Below are positions 1-6,661 of a stretch of 64,000 nt of DNA, in pieces. The position numbers were made by a program, and so were the translations under genes. Origin of the DNA: DATGPD01 sp041398565 (GTDB taxonomy: Bacteria; Planctomycetota; UBA1135; UBA2386); assembly GCA_041398565.1 (NCBI GenBank), contig JAWKUN010000002.1, forward strand, positions 1,426,001-1,490,000. Reading direction: 5' to 3'. The notes under the pieces were generated by a model. That model worked only from the letters and a program-made list of their open reading frames with translations. It ran no database searches and was not told the origin of the DNA. Position 1 is the stretch's first letter; every line of letters begins with the position of its first letter.

Positions 1-142
1 GGCACGCCTCGAGCGGCGGCTTGGTGCCAGGTCCCCACCGCTCCATGCACAGCAGCTCGCAGCCCTTGTCGGTGCACACGTCGATGACCGCTTGGCGGAA
101 GGCCTGGGTCTGCTGCGAGGCGCTGCTCAGGAAGATCCGCAT
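1..142 (-). CDS. DUF4062 (TIR-like) protein, N-terminal fragment cut by window edge
   Basis: Only the first 47 codons are in the window; the gene runs off the left edge. Read from an ATG at 142, the protein opens with MRIFLSSASQQTQAFRQA and then a C-E-L-L-C-M-E-R-W-G stretch ending P-P-L-E-A-C. This is the beta1-alpha1 start and conserved Met-Glu/Leu-Glu-x-Cys pattern of DUF4062, a TIR-like Rossmann fold usually found at the N terminus of multidomain proteins with NTPase, caspase or HTH partners. The gene lies on the same strand as the DUF4071 gene, 237 bp downstream of it. The intervening stretch shows no gene, only a CCGTG/CACGG inverted repeat around TGCATGCA near 290. The C-terminal partner, and hence the role, cannot be seen. 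The family call is fairly secure from the N terminus, and it adds a further TIR-like sensor to the island. Confidence 0.7.
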   Translation of the reverse strand, partial: MRIFLSSASQQTQAFRQAVIDVCTDKGCELLCMERWGPGTKPPLEAC

Positions 143-379
143 CGCGTGCGCGCGTGGTGGCGTTGTGGAGGACGGCAGAGAGGCGTGGGGTCGGCCGCGG
201 GATCGTTCGCTCCCGTGGCTCGTGCCGGGCGGCAGTGTATCCGTCGAGCCGCGCGGCAGCCGCACGGGTCGAGAGCGTGCATGGCCGTGGGTGCATGCAC
301 GGTGGTGGGCGCGCCGAGCAACGCCGATGGCCATGGCGTCTCGCACCCGTGCCGCCGGCCGCGCCGGCGTCGTTCGTGC

Positions 380-1735
380 TCAGCCCGCCGCGGCCTGGGC
401 CAGCGGCGCCTCCACCGTCGTGGCGAACCAGGACGTCGGCGTCGCGCGCGCTTGGCGCGCTTCCTCGATCATCCGCAGGTTTGCGAGCGTCGACTCTGCC
501 ATCCAGCCCTTGGGCTGGCACGCCAGCGCGTCGGCGAGGGCGTCGGCCGCCGCGTCGCGGTCGCCGGCCAGGAATCCCAGCTCGAGCAGCGTGGCGTGGT
601 CCCAGTAGTCGGCGGCGTCCTTCTGCGCCGTGCGCCGCTGCACCGCGTAGCGCACCACCGGCAGCAGGTCGGTGCGGCGCGGGTCGGGTGGCTCGGCGAT
701 CTCCATCAGGGTGAGCACGTTGATGCCGGGGTAGGCGTCGCGGAAGTCGGCCTCGAAGCCCGCCAGGTAGGCGTCGATGGCGCGGCGCAGGGCACCGCGC
801 GCCTCGTCGCTGCGGCCGGCGTCGCGTGCGCGCAGGTAGCGGTCCTTGTACACGCGCCCGAGGATGCCGTTGGTCTCGCTGGCGGTGCCACGGTCGTGGA
901 TGAGCTCGCGCAGCACCCGTTCGGCCTCGGTCGAGCCCGGCTCCTGTCGGTTGAGCGCCAGCGCCAGCTGCTCGCGCACCAGCACCGTGCGCTGCAGCGC
1001 CGGATCGAGGTCGCCGACGAACGCGATCATCTCCGGCCACGCCTTGACGTCGCGCAGCGCCAGCATCAGGTCGACGAGCAGGCCGGACTCGTCGTCGTGC
1101 AGCGGGCCGAGCGAGCGGCGGAACGCCATCAGGCCGTCCTTGCCGCCCTTGCGTGCCGCGTCGAGCTCGGCGCGGCGGCTCTGCGCGTAGTCGACGCGCT
1201 TGCTGAACACGTCGGTCTTGAGCCGGCTGATGTCGGGTGGACGCATGCCGTCGAGAAGCTGGAACAGCGGGCTGTCCACCTGGGCGCTGGTCGCCGCCGC
1301 CAGCGCTTCTTGCACCGCGGCGCGCGCGCCGGCGGCGTCCGCCAGGCGCCGGCGCCGGTCGAGTCCGTAGGGCACGCCGCGCCACATGCCGAGGTCGAAC
1401 GGCAGGCGTGTGCCGTCGACGAAGGTGGCCACCGTGCTGTACTCGCGGCAGGCGTGGCGCAGGCCGAGCTCGTAGTACACGTTGGCGTTCTCCACCGTGA
1501 GATCGACCAGCGCGAAGCGGCACAGCACCAGGCGCTCGAACATCGCCTTGTGGATGATGCCGCCCACCATTTCGCGGTCGGCGCGCAAGGGCTCGAGCCC
1601 GGCAGCGCGGATCGCCGGCTCGTGCAGGTTGGCGTACAGCGCGTCGAAGTCGATCTCGCCGTGCGGCGTGCTCTTCCTGCCGTAGGGGATGATGACGAAG
1701 CACAGGCCGAGCGGCCGGCTGGCGGGATCGGTCAT
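380..1735 (-). CDS. TIR-like N-terminal domain plus TRAFs-binding (DUF4071-type) TPR protein
   Basis: A 451-aa cytosolic protein. Residues about 8-130 match the N-terminal domain common in bacterial DUF4071/TRAFs-binding proteins: C-F-V-I-I-P-Y-G-R-K, then E-I-D-F-D-A-L-Y, G-G-I-I-H-K-A-M-F and V-D-L-T-V-E-N-A-N-V-Y-Y-E-L-G-L-R-H-A. This TIR/deoxyribosyltransferase-like fold carries a conserved glutamate in N-V-Y-Y-E-L-G. The remaining roughly 310 residues are helical and TPR-like (A-x-x-L-x-L-G-F-L-A-G-D and similar), as in the region that binds TRAFs in eukaryotic ASK kinases. In bacteria these proteins sit in nucleotide-centred conflict loci with SLATT and SLOG genes, which is the context here. 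The ATG at 1735 lies only about 7 nt after a TATGGT -10 box, so the transcript is probably leaderless. A regulatory or NAD-processing role is inference. Confidence 0.8.
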   Translation of the reverse strand: MTDPASRPLGLCFVIIPYGRKSTPHGEIDFDALYANLHEPAIRAAGLEPLRADREMVGGIIHKAMFERLVLCRFALVDLTVENANVYYELGLRHACREYSTVATFVDGTRLPFDLGMWRGVPYGLDRRRRLADAAGARAAVQEALAAATSAQVDSPLFQLLDGMRPPDISRLKTDVFSKRVDYAQSRRAELDAARKGGKDGLMAFRRSLGPLHDDESGLLVDLMLALRDVKAWPEMIAFVGDLDPALQRTVLVREQLALALNRQEPGSTEAERVLRELIHDRGTASETNGILGRVYKDRYLRARDAGRSDEARGALRRAIDAYLAGFEADFRDAYPGINVLTLMEIAEPPDPRRTDLLPVVRYAVQRRTAQKDAADYWDHATLLELGFLAGDRDAAADALADALACQPKGWMAESTLANLRMIEEARQARATPTSWFATTVEAPLAQAAAG

Positions 1736-1741
1736 GCTCGC

Positions 1742-1747
1742 ACCATA
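1742..1747 (-). promoter_or_regulatory. -10 box TATGGT of the DUF4071 gene (leaderless)
   Basis: Read on the minus strand the sequence is CTATGGTGCGAGC followed at once by ATG at 1735. A start point 6-7 nt after TATGGT falls on or beside the A of the ATG. The same C-T-A-n-n-n-T element precedes several other genes in the window. No -35 is obvious. Confidence 0.45.
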
Positions 1748-1766
1748 GACCGGCGCGTGCGCCGCG

Positions 1767-2780
1767 TCACAGGTCGCGCGCCGAGCCGAGCAGCACCGAC
1801 CACTCGTAGGCTTCGAGCAGCGCCATCTCGGCCGCTTCGCCCACGACCCGCTCGACGTCGGGCAGGGGTGTCCCGCTGGGCAACTTGGCCGCCAGCGCGG
1901 CGAACTCGCGCGCCATGCGTCCCGAGCGCGTCGACACGCGCGCGAACTCGCGCGCGGTCAGCAAGAAGAGCGCGTTGGTGGCGACGGCGGGCAGGACCGT
2001 GCTGAGGAACGAGATCGGCCCGGGCGTCGACGCCGCATCGCCCCGTGCCGCCACCTGCGCCAGCGACACCACCGCCGCCACCATGGAGGCGCCGAACGCC
2101 AGAGCCGCGACGATGCGCGCGAGCGCCAGCCCGCTGCGCTTCTTGCGGCGGTTCGTGCTGTGGTAGGCGCATTGGTGGTCGAACCACGCGATGCGGACGA
2201 ACTCGGCGAGGTGCGGATCGGCGCAGCCACCGGCGAGCGTCGGCAGGGTGTCGTGCAGACGGTCGCGCAGCAGCGGCGACGGGTTGGGGCTGGCAGCGAG
2301 CGTCTCGACCGCCTCGTGCTCCACCTGGCGCAGGTCGACGCCGGCGAGGGTCGCGAAGGGAGCGGTGCGGAACACCTCGCTGATGTAGCGCGCCTGTACC
2401 CAGCGCTGCTGCACGCGCGCCCGGCGCACCAGCACGAAGACGAGGCCCACGGCCGCGCAGGCGCCGCCGATGAGGATCGGCACGGTCGCGCCCAGGTCGA
2501 CGATGCGGTCGAGCACCCCGGCCGCCACGCCGCACACCGAGGCCAGGGCCACGGTGATGTCCATGGCGCGCAGCCGGCGTTGCTCCTGCAGGGCCAACCG
2601 ATCGGCGGCTGCATAGTGTGGACCCACCTGCGCGAGGACGGGCTCGAGCTCTGCCTGCGGCAGGCCGCTGCTCTCCGCCGCGTCGGTGAGCTCTTTCCGC
2701 CATTCGGCCAGGGTCTGCCGCGTCGCCTTGTCGGGCGTCTTCGCGGCGCTATCGAGCTTCTCGAGCAGCTTCGTGGTCAT
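1767..2780 (-). CDS. Four-helix membrane protein with two SLATT-like hairpins
   Basis: A 337-aa protein with two pairs of membrane helices, about residues 73-92 and 97-117, then 219-242 and 255-276. Each pair is preceded or followed by a charged amphipathic stretch (R-W-V-Q-A-R-Y-I-S-E-V-F-R; W-F-D-H-Q-C-A-Y-H-S-T-N-R-R-K-K). Those motifs and the 2TM plus cytosolic helix layout resemble the SLATT effector family (SMODS/SLOG-associating 2TM domain), predicted to form pores or disrupt membranes in conflict systems. This protein looks like a tandem duplication of the unit. It lies 31 bp upstream of the DUF4071 gene on the same strand. The start is the ATG at 2780, with no strong Shine-Dalgarno. 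The call rests on layout and motif feel rather than a profile, so other 4TM sensor proteins remain possible. Confidence 0.6.
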   Translation of the reverse strand: MTTKLLEKLDSAAKTPDKATRQTLAEWRKELTDAAESSGLPQAELEPVLAQVGPHYAAADRLALQEQRRLRAMDITVALASVCGVAAGVLDRIVDLGATVPILIGGACAAVGLVFVLVRRARVQQRWVQARYISEVFRTAPFATLAGVDLRQVEHEAVETLAASPNPSPLLRDRLHDTLPTLAGGCADPHLAEFVRIAWFDHQCAYHSTNRRKKRSGLALARIVAALAFGASMVAAVVSLAQVAARGDAASTPGPISFLSTVLPAVATNALFLLTAREFARVSTRSGRMAREFAALAAKLPSGTPLPDVERVVGEAAEMALLEAYEWSVLLGSARDL

Positions 2781-2904
2781 GCGTGTGGGTCAGGCTTCTC
2801 GGTGAGGGAGTCGCCGCGGTGAGGCGCGGCAGACGGCGACGACCGAAGGCGTCGCTGTTCGCAGGTCTCGGTTTCGACGACTCGGCCGTCTCGACGGGGG
2901 CCGA

Positions 2905-4008
2905 TCAGGAGGGCAGCTGCCGGCGCAGGAACTCCATGTCGTCGGCGAACTGCGCCAGCGCCATGCGGTCGCCGTCGTCGATGCGGGCCCAGCGCGCCTC
3001 GACGACGCGGCCGCCGTTGTCGCTGGGCTGCACCTTCGCGACCACCGCCTCGACGTCGAAGGCCTGCTTCTTGATCAGAGGAATGGTGAGCTTGGCGGTG
3101 ATCTGCGCCCCGACATCGATGGCCGTGGCGTCGCGTGCGACGGCGAAGCGCACGCCGTTCTGGTCGACGTTGAGGATGTCGGCACGCTCGCGCAGCTCCC
3201 GCGCCTGCGGGCCCACGGCGAAGACCATGCCACCCTCGTCGCCTTGCGGCTGCGAGGGGCGCCCGTGTGCCAGGAACGCCTCCGCCTCGGCGAGCGACTC
3301 GAACACCTGCACGATCTTGTCGATGCCGACCTTGTACACGACGTCCTTGGTGAAGTTCGACGGCTGGGCGATCACCAGGTCGCCACCGCGGGCGCGGCAC
3401 ATCTTGTGCACCTTGAGGATCGCACCCAGCGCCGTCGAGTTGATGAACTTGGTCATCCGCATCTCGAGCACGATGTGGCAGACGTCCTGGTTCAGGGCCT
3501 GGTCGGCCAGCTCCTGCAGCTGCGGGCAGTAGAAGGTGTCGAACTCGCCGCGGATGTGGATCACGCACAGGTCTTCGCGCCAGTCGACGACGAACCTGCT
3601 GTCCGCCTTCGGCGGGGGAGTGCTGCCGCCGGTCGCGCCGGTCGGCTGCGTGCCCCGCAGGTTGGCTTGCACCAGTTCGACCGCGCGCTCGAGGGACTCC
3701 CTGGCGTCGACCATGAGGTGGTCACGGACCTGTTTGGGCAGTTCGGCCTCGCGGACGCCGGGCAGCAGCAGGGTGACGACGCGCGCGCGCGCGGCGAGCG
3801 CGACGCCGAGCTCGAACTGCATCCACGGTCCGAAGCCGTCGGCGGACACCAAGAAGACGTAGGCGTCGGCCGCGCGCGGGTTCGCCTCGAGCTCGGAGGT
3901 GTCCTCGCGCGTCGCGGTCGACACTTCGAGGCCGCTCTTGGTGAGGCTCTCGGCGACGAGGGTTGCGACCCGGCGGTCGCGCGCCCCGTGCGACAGGTGC
4001 ACCTTCAT
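2905..4008 (-). CDS. TIR-STAS-PilZ three-domain fusion protein
   Basis: A 367-aa soluble protein with three recognisable parts. Residues 1-115 are a TIR/TIR-like domain: it starts MKVHLSHGARDRRVA, has F-L-V-S-A-D-G-F-G and W-M-Q-F-E-L-G-V-A with the conserved glutamate. After a proline-rich linker, residues about 137-248 form a STAS domain (W-R-E-D-L-C-V-I-H-I-R-G-E-F-D, then M-T-K-F-I-N-S-T-A-L-G-A-I-L) of the anti-sigma-antagonist type; S191/T192 sit at the usual phospho-acceptor turn. Residues about 262-362 look like PilZ (R-E-R-A-D-I-L-N-V-D-Q-N-G-V-R-F then a beta barrel), a c-di-GMP receptor fold, with a degenerate D-x-S-x-x-G. The ATG at 4008 overlaps the stop of the upstream TIR gene by 4 bp (ATGA), so the two are translationally coupled. 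TIR and STAS calls are firm; PilZ is weaker. Confidence 0.8.
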   Translation of the reverse strand: MKVHLSHGARDRRVATLVAESLTKSGLEVSTATREDTSELEANPRAADAYVFLVSADGFGPWMQFELGVALAARARVVTLLLPGVREAELPKQVRDHLMVDARESLERAVELVQANLRGTQPTGATGGSTPPPKADSRFVVDWREDLCVIHIRGEFDTFYCPQLQELADQALNQDVCHIVLEMRMTKFINSTALGAILKVHKMCRARGGDLVIAQPSNFTKDVVYKVGIDKIVQVFESLAEAEAFLAHGRPSQPQGDEGGMVFAVGPQARELRERADILNVDQNGVRFAVARDATAIDVGAQITAKLTIPLIKKQAFDVEAVVAKVQPSDNGGRVVEARWARIDDGDRMALAQFADDMEFLRRQLPS

Positions 4009-4448
4009 GACTTGGATTCCTCCGCGGCGCCGTCCTCGCCGCAGCCGACGCGCGCGGCGAGCTGCAGCAGGTATTGGTCGACATCGTTCAGGTTGATGAG
4101 ATGCAGCGACTTGAGCAGCGTGGGCAGCCGCTCGTCGGTCGAGATGTCGGTCTTGTCGAGGCCGTAGAGCACGCCGACGATCCGCTTCTTCTCGTAGCGG
4201 AACATGCCGATCTCGAGCCACACGTACGGACGCTCGACCGCCCACGGCGTCAACAACACCAGCAGCTCGCCGCACTGTTTGGCGGCGTCGGTGATCTCCT
4301 CGTCGAAGTTGCTGCCGTGCGGGATGTCGGCCTCGTCGAGAAAGGTCTGCGCGCCGCACGCGCGGATCTTCTCGGCGATCCGCGCCGCCACCCAGGTGTC
4401 TCGCGACGAGTGCGAGAGGAAGACGCGGTGGCCGGTCGGCTGGTTCAT
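4005..4448 (-). CDS. Stand-alone TIR domain protein
   Basis: A 147-aa protein that is essentially one TIR domain. It has H-R-V-F-L-S-H-S-S-R-D (beta A/box 1), F-L-D-E-A-D-I-P-H-G-S-N-F-D-E-E-I (BB loop), L-L-V-L-L-T-P-W-A-V-E-R-P-Y-V-W-L-E-I-G with the glutamate at the NADase catalytic position, and a terminal acidic tail. Prokaryotic TIR domains of this form commonly cleave NAD+ or make cyclic ADP-ribose derivatives. Activity here is inferred only from the retained glutamate. The stop overlaps the start of the TIR-STAS-PilZ gene, so both come from one message. A divergent 162-bp gap separates it from the lectin-fold/ROCO operon. The start is the ATG at 4448 immediately before box 1; the open frame upstream is out of family. 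Confidence 0.85.
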   Translation of the reverse strand: MNQPTGHRVFLSHSSRDTWVAARIAEKIRACGAQTFLDEADIPHGSNFDEEITDAAKQCGELLVLLTPWAVERPYVWLEIGMFRYEKKRIVGVLYGLDKTDISTDERLPTLLKSLHLINLNDVDQYLLQLAARVGCGEDGAAEESKS

Positions 4449-4579
4449 CGCGAGGACTTCGACAGGACGACTCGCCGGGCGCGGTCGCCCTGGAGCCAGG
4501 GCCGACGATCATGGCGTCCGCCGCCGGCCAACACCAGCCGCGATGCCGTACCGCGTCTTGCCCTGCCGCCGCCAGCGCG

Positions 4580-4585
4580 TAGCTT
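4580..4585 (+). promoter_or_regulatory. -10 box TAGCTT upstream of the lectin-fold/ROCO operon
   Basis: The stretch GCGTAGCTTCGG matches the recurrent -10 pattern of this window and ends 25 bp before the ATG at 4611. The leader would be about 19 nt. No clear -35 was seen in the divergent gap. Confidence 0.35.
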
Positions 4586-4610
4586 CGGCCCCCGACGGGT
4601 CCGAGTCACC

Positions 4611-5681
4611 ATGACACGCGCACACTCGATCGAACCGGGGAGCCTGGATCCGCGCGTGCGCGACCTGCCGGTGCTCGTGCTCGACGACCGGCCCGGCGGC
4701 CTGCGCATGGTGTTCCGGCCGATCCCTGTGGGGTCGTTCCGGATGGGGGGCCGGGGCTTCGACGAAGACGAGGAGCCGGCGCACGGTGTTCTCGTGAGGG
4801 GCGTGCCGGGGCGTCCGGACCTGCCGGCCTACTGGCTGGCGGAGACGCAGGTGACGCAGCGCCAGTTCGCGTTGTGGACCGAGTCGGAGGAATATCGAGC
4901 GTGGTGCAGCGAGACCGCGCAAGAGGACGTCCACGCCAACCACTTCCGTGGTGAGCCCCGAGCGCCGGCAGAGCAGGTCACCTGGTTCGAGGCGCGGGCG
5001 TTCTGCGCGTGGCTGCATCACGCCGCGTGGAGCGACGCGGCGGGCCCGGTGCTCGCCGGCGCCAGGGTCGGGTTCGATCTGCCGACCGAGACCGAGTGGG
5101 AGTACGCGTGCCGGGCGGGGACGACGACGGAGTATTGGTCGGGCGACGGCGAGGCGGCGCTGGCGGAGGCCGGCTGGTACGGCGAGAACAGCGCACGTCG
5201 AACCCATGCCGTCGGCGAACTGGCCGCCAACGCGTGGGGTCTGTTCGACGTGCACGGCAACGTGTGGGAGTGGTGCTTGGACCGCTGGGAAGCGGACGCC
5301 TACCGCAGCCGTCGCGAAGGTGACGCGTGCGACGACCGTCGAGCGTGCGAGCAAGCCGCGCTCGCGGACCGCCAGGCGCACCGCTCGGTTCGCGGCGGCT
5401 CGTGGGTCTACTCCGCCGCAGGTTCTCGCTCCGCGTTCCGCGCGGGCGGCGAGCCCGGCGCTCGTGTCCGCTACCGGGGCTTCCGCGTCTGTCTGCTTGT
5501 GGGTGCGGAGGTGACGGTAGGGAGCAGCGCGGAGGCGAGTGGCGAACGGGCGCGCGACGCGATGGGGAGGGGCGGCGGGTCGCACGTGTCGCAACCTGAC
5601 GGCCGGTCGCAGCCGAGCGCGGAGCGTTCGCAAGGACTCGTGCCTGGTGAGGCACCACCGTTCGGGGGAGGGAAGGCGTGA
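4611..5681 (+). CDS. FGE/SUMF1-fold (C-type-lectin-like) protein 1, candidate variable sensor
   Basis: A 356-aa protein with the formylglycine-generating-enzyme/sulfatase-modifying fold: G-S-F-R-M-G-G at about 43, E-T-Q-V-T-Q-R-Q-F at about 80, L-P-T-E-T-E-W-E-Y-A-C-R-A-G-T near 158, H-G-N-V-W-E-W-C near 215, R-G-G-S-W at 261-265 and G-F-R-V-C near 289. True FGEs carry two catalytic cysteines just after the R-G-G-S motif; here that stretch (V-Y-S-A-A-G-S-R-S-A-F-R) has none, so formylglycine formation is unlikely and a ligand-binding role fits better. Residues 266-289 differ sharply from the downstream paralogue while flanks are nearly identical. The tail (G-S-S-A-E-A-S-G-E-R-A-R-D) is shared with that paralogue. 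It is the first gene of a coupled three-gene operon ending in an LRR-Roc-COR-TIR protein. I chose the ATG at 4611; the open frame extends upstream without family similarity. Confidence 0.8.
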   Translation: MTRAHSIEPGSLDPRVRDLPVLVLDDRPGGLRMVFRPIPVGSFRMGGRGFDEDEEPAHGVLVRGVPGRPDLPAYWLAETQVTQRQFALWTESEEYRAWCSETAQEDVHANHFRGEPRAPAEQVTWFEARAFCAWLHHAAWSDAAGPVLAGARVGFDLPTETEWEYACRAGTTTEYWSGDGEAALAEAGWYGENSARRTHAVGELAANAWGLFDVHGNVWEWCLDRWEADAYRSRREGDACDDRRACEQAALADRQAHRSVRGGSWVYSAAGSRSAFRAGGEPGARVRYRGFRVCLLVGAEVTVGSSAEASGERARDAMGRGGGSHVSQPDGRSQPSAERSQGLVPGEAPPFGGGKA

Positions 5682-6661
5682 CGCTGGAGCCGACTGCGGG
5701 ATGGCGCGCAGCCGAGCGTGACGCGGATTGGCGCGTGGAGCTGCCGGGCGCGGGGGAAGCGATGTTCTTCCGGCGTGTCCCGAAGGGGCGGTTTCGCATG
5801 GGGAGCCGGGGGTTCGACGAGGACGAGGAGCCAGCGCACTGGGTCGAGATGGCGGCAGACTTCTACCTGGGCACGTTTCCGGTGACGCAGCAGCAGTTCG
5901 ACGCGTGGATGGACAGCATGGGGAAGCGGCATCGGCACTGGTTCGAGGGCGGGGGCCTGTTGCCGGCCGAGCAGGTGACTTGGGCCGAGGCCGTCGAGTT
6001 TTGCGAGTGGCTTGGTGCAGAGAGGCGCCTGCCGGCGGGCTGGGTTGCGACGCTGCCGACCGAGACCGAGTGGGAGTATGCGTGCCGGGCGGGAACGACG
6101 ACGGAGTACTGGTCGGGTGACGGTGAGGCGGCGCTGGCGGAGGTGGGCTGGTACGACCACAACAGCGGTCGCCGAACTCATGCCGTTGGCGAGCTGCCGG
6201 CGAACGCGTGGGGCCTGTTCGACATGCACGGCAACGTGTGGGAGTGGTGCGTGGACCGTTGGAAAATCCACGCCTACCGCACGCGACGCGATGGCGAGGC
6301 CTACGAGCCTCGGCGCGCGCGCGAGCGCGCGGCCCTCGGAGACAGCCAGGCGGCCCGCGTGGTCCGCGGCGGCTCGTGGGGCGACTCCGCCGGGTGGTGT
6401 CGCTCCGCCTACCGCATCAGGTGGAGGCCCGGCGATCGCAACCCCTTCCAGGGCTTCCGCGTCTGTCTGCTCCCCGGTCCGGTGGTCCCGGCAGGCAGCA
6501 GCGCGGAGGCGAGCGGAGAGCGAGCGCGCGACGGGACGGAGCGCGACGCGCCGGAGCGAGCCGGAGCGCGGCCCGCGCGCAGCGGGCTCGGGAGCGTGAC
6601 CCCGTCTGTCCCGCCTGCCCGCTTCGGATCGCGGACAACCTCGGAGGATGAACACCGATGA
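5678..6661 (+). CDS. FGE/SUMF1-fold (C-type-lectin-like) protein 2, candidate variable sensor
   Basis: A 327-aa paralogue of the preceding gene. It starts at a GTG whose GTGA overlaps the upstream stop by 4 bp, with GGGAGGGAAGG as ribosome site. The same landmarks are present: K-G-R-F-R-M-G-S-R-G-F-D-E-D-E-E-P-A-H, T-Q-Q-Q-F-D-A-W, L-P-T-E-T-E-W-E-Y, D-M-H-G-N-V-W-E-W-C, R-G-G-S-W at 230-234 and G-F-R-V-C. Only one cysteine lies in the catalytic loop (G-D-S-A-G-W-C-R), so genuine FGE chemistry is doubtful. Compared with paralogue 1, 15 of 24 residues between R-G-G-S-W and G-F-R-V-C differ, against only a handful over the ~60 residues of the T-E-T-E-W to W-E-W-C core. The C-terminal ~60 residues are hydrophilic and probably disordered. 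Its stop overlaps the ROCO start (ATGA), which links this protein functionally to the TIR effector. Confidence 0.8.
   Translation: MTLEPTAGWRAAERDADWRVELPGAGEAMFFRRVPKGRFRMGSRGFDEDEEPAHWVEMAADFYLGTFPVTQQQFDAWMDSMGKRHRHWFEGGGLLPAEQVTWAEAVEFCEWLGAERRLPAGWVATLPTETEWEYACRAGTTTEYWSGDGEAALAEVGWYDHNSGRRTHAVGELPANAWGLFDMHGNVWEWCVDRWKIHAYRTRRDGEAYEPRRARERAALGDSQAARVVRGGSWGDSAGWCRSAYRIRWRPGDRNPFQGFRVCLLPGPVVPAGSSAEASGERARDGTERDAPERAGARPARSGLGSVTPSVPPARFGSRTTSEDEHR

Noticed and set aside
92..2005. Long plus-strand open frames over the DUF4071/SLATT genes
   Set aside because: Arg/Ala/Gly-rich translations with no family features; antisense shadows of clear minus-strand genes in high-GC DNA.
4611..6661. 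Authentic formylglycine-generating enzymes for sulfatases
   Set aside because: The catalytic cysteine pair is missing in both and no sulfatase gene is present.
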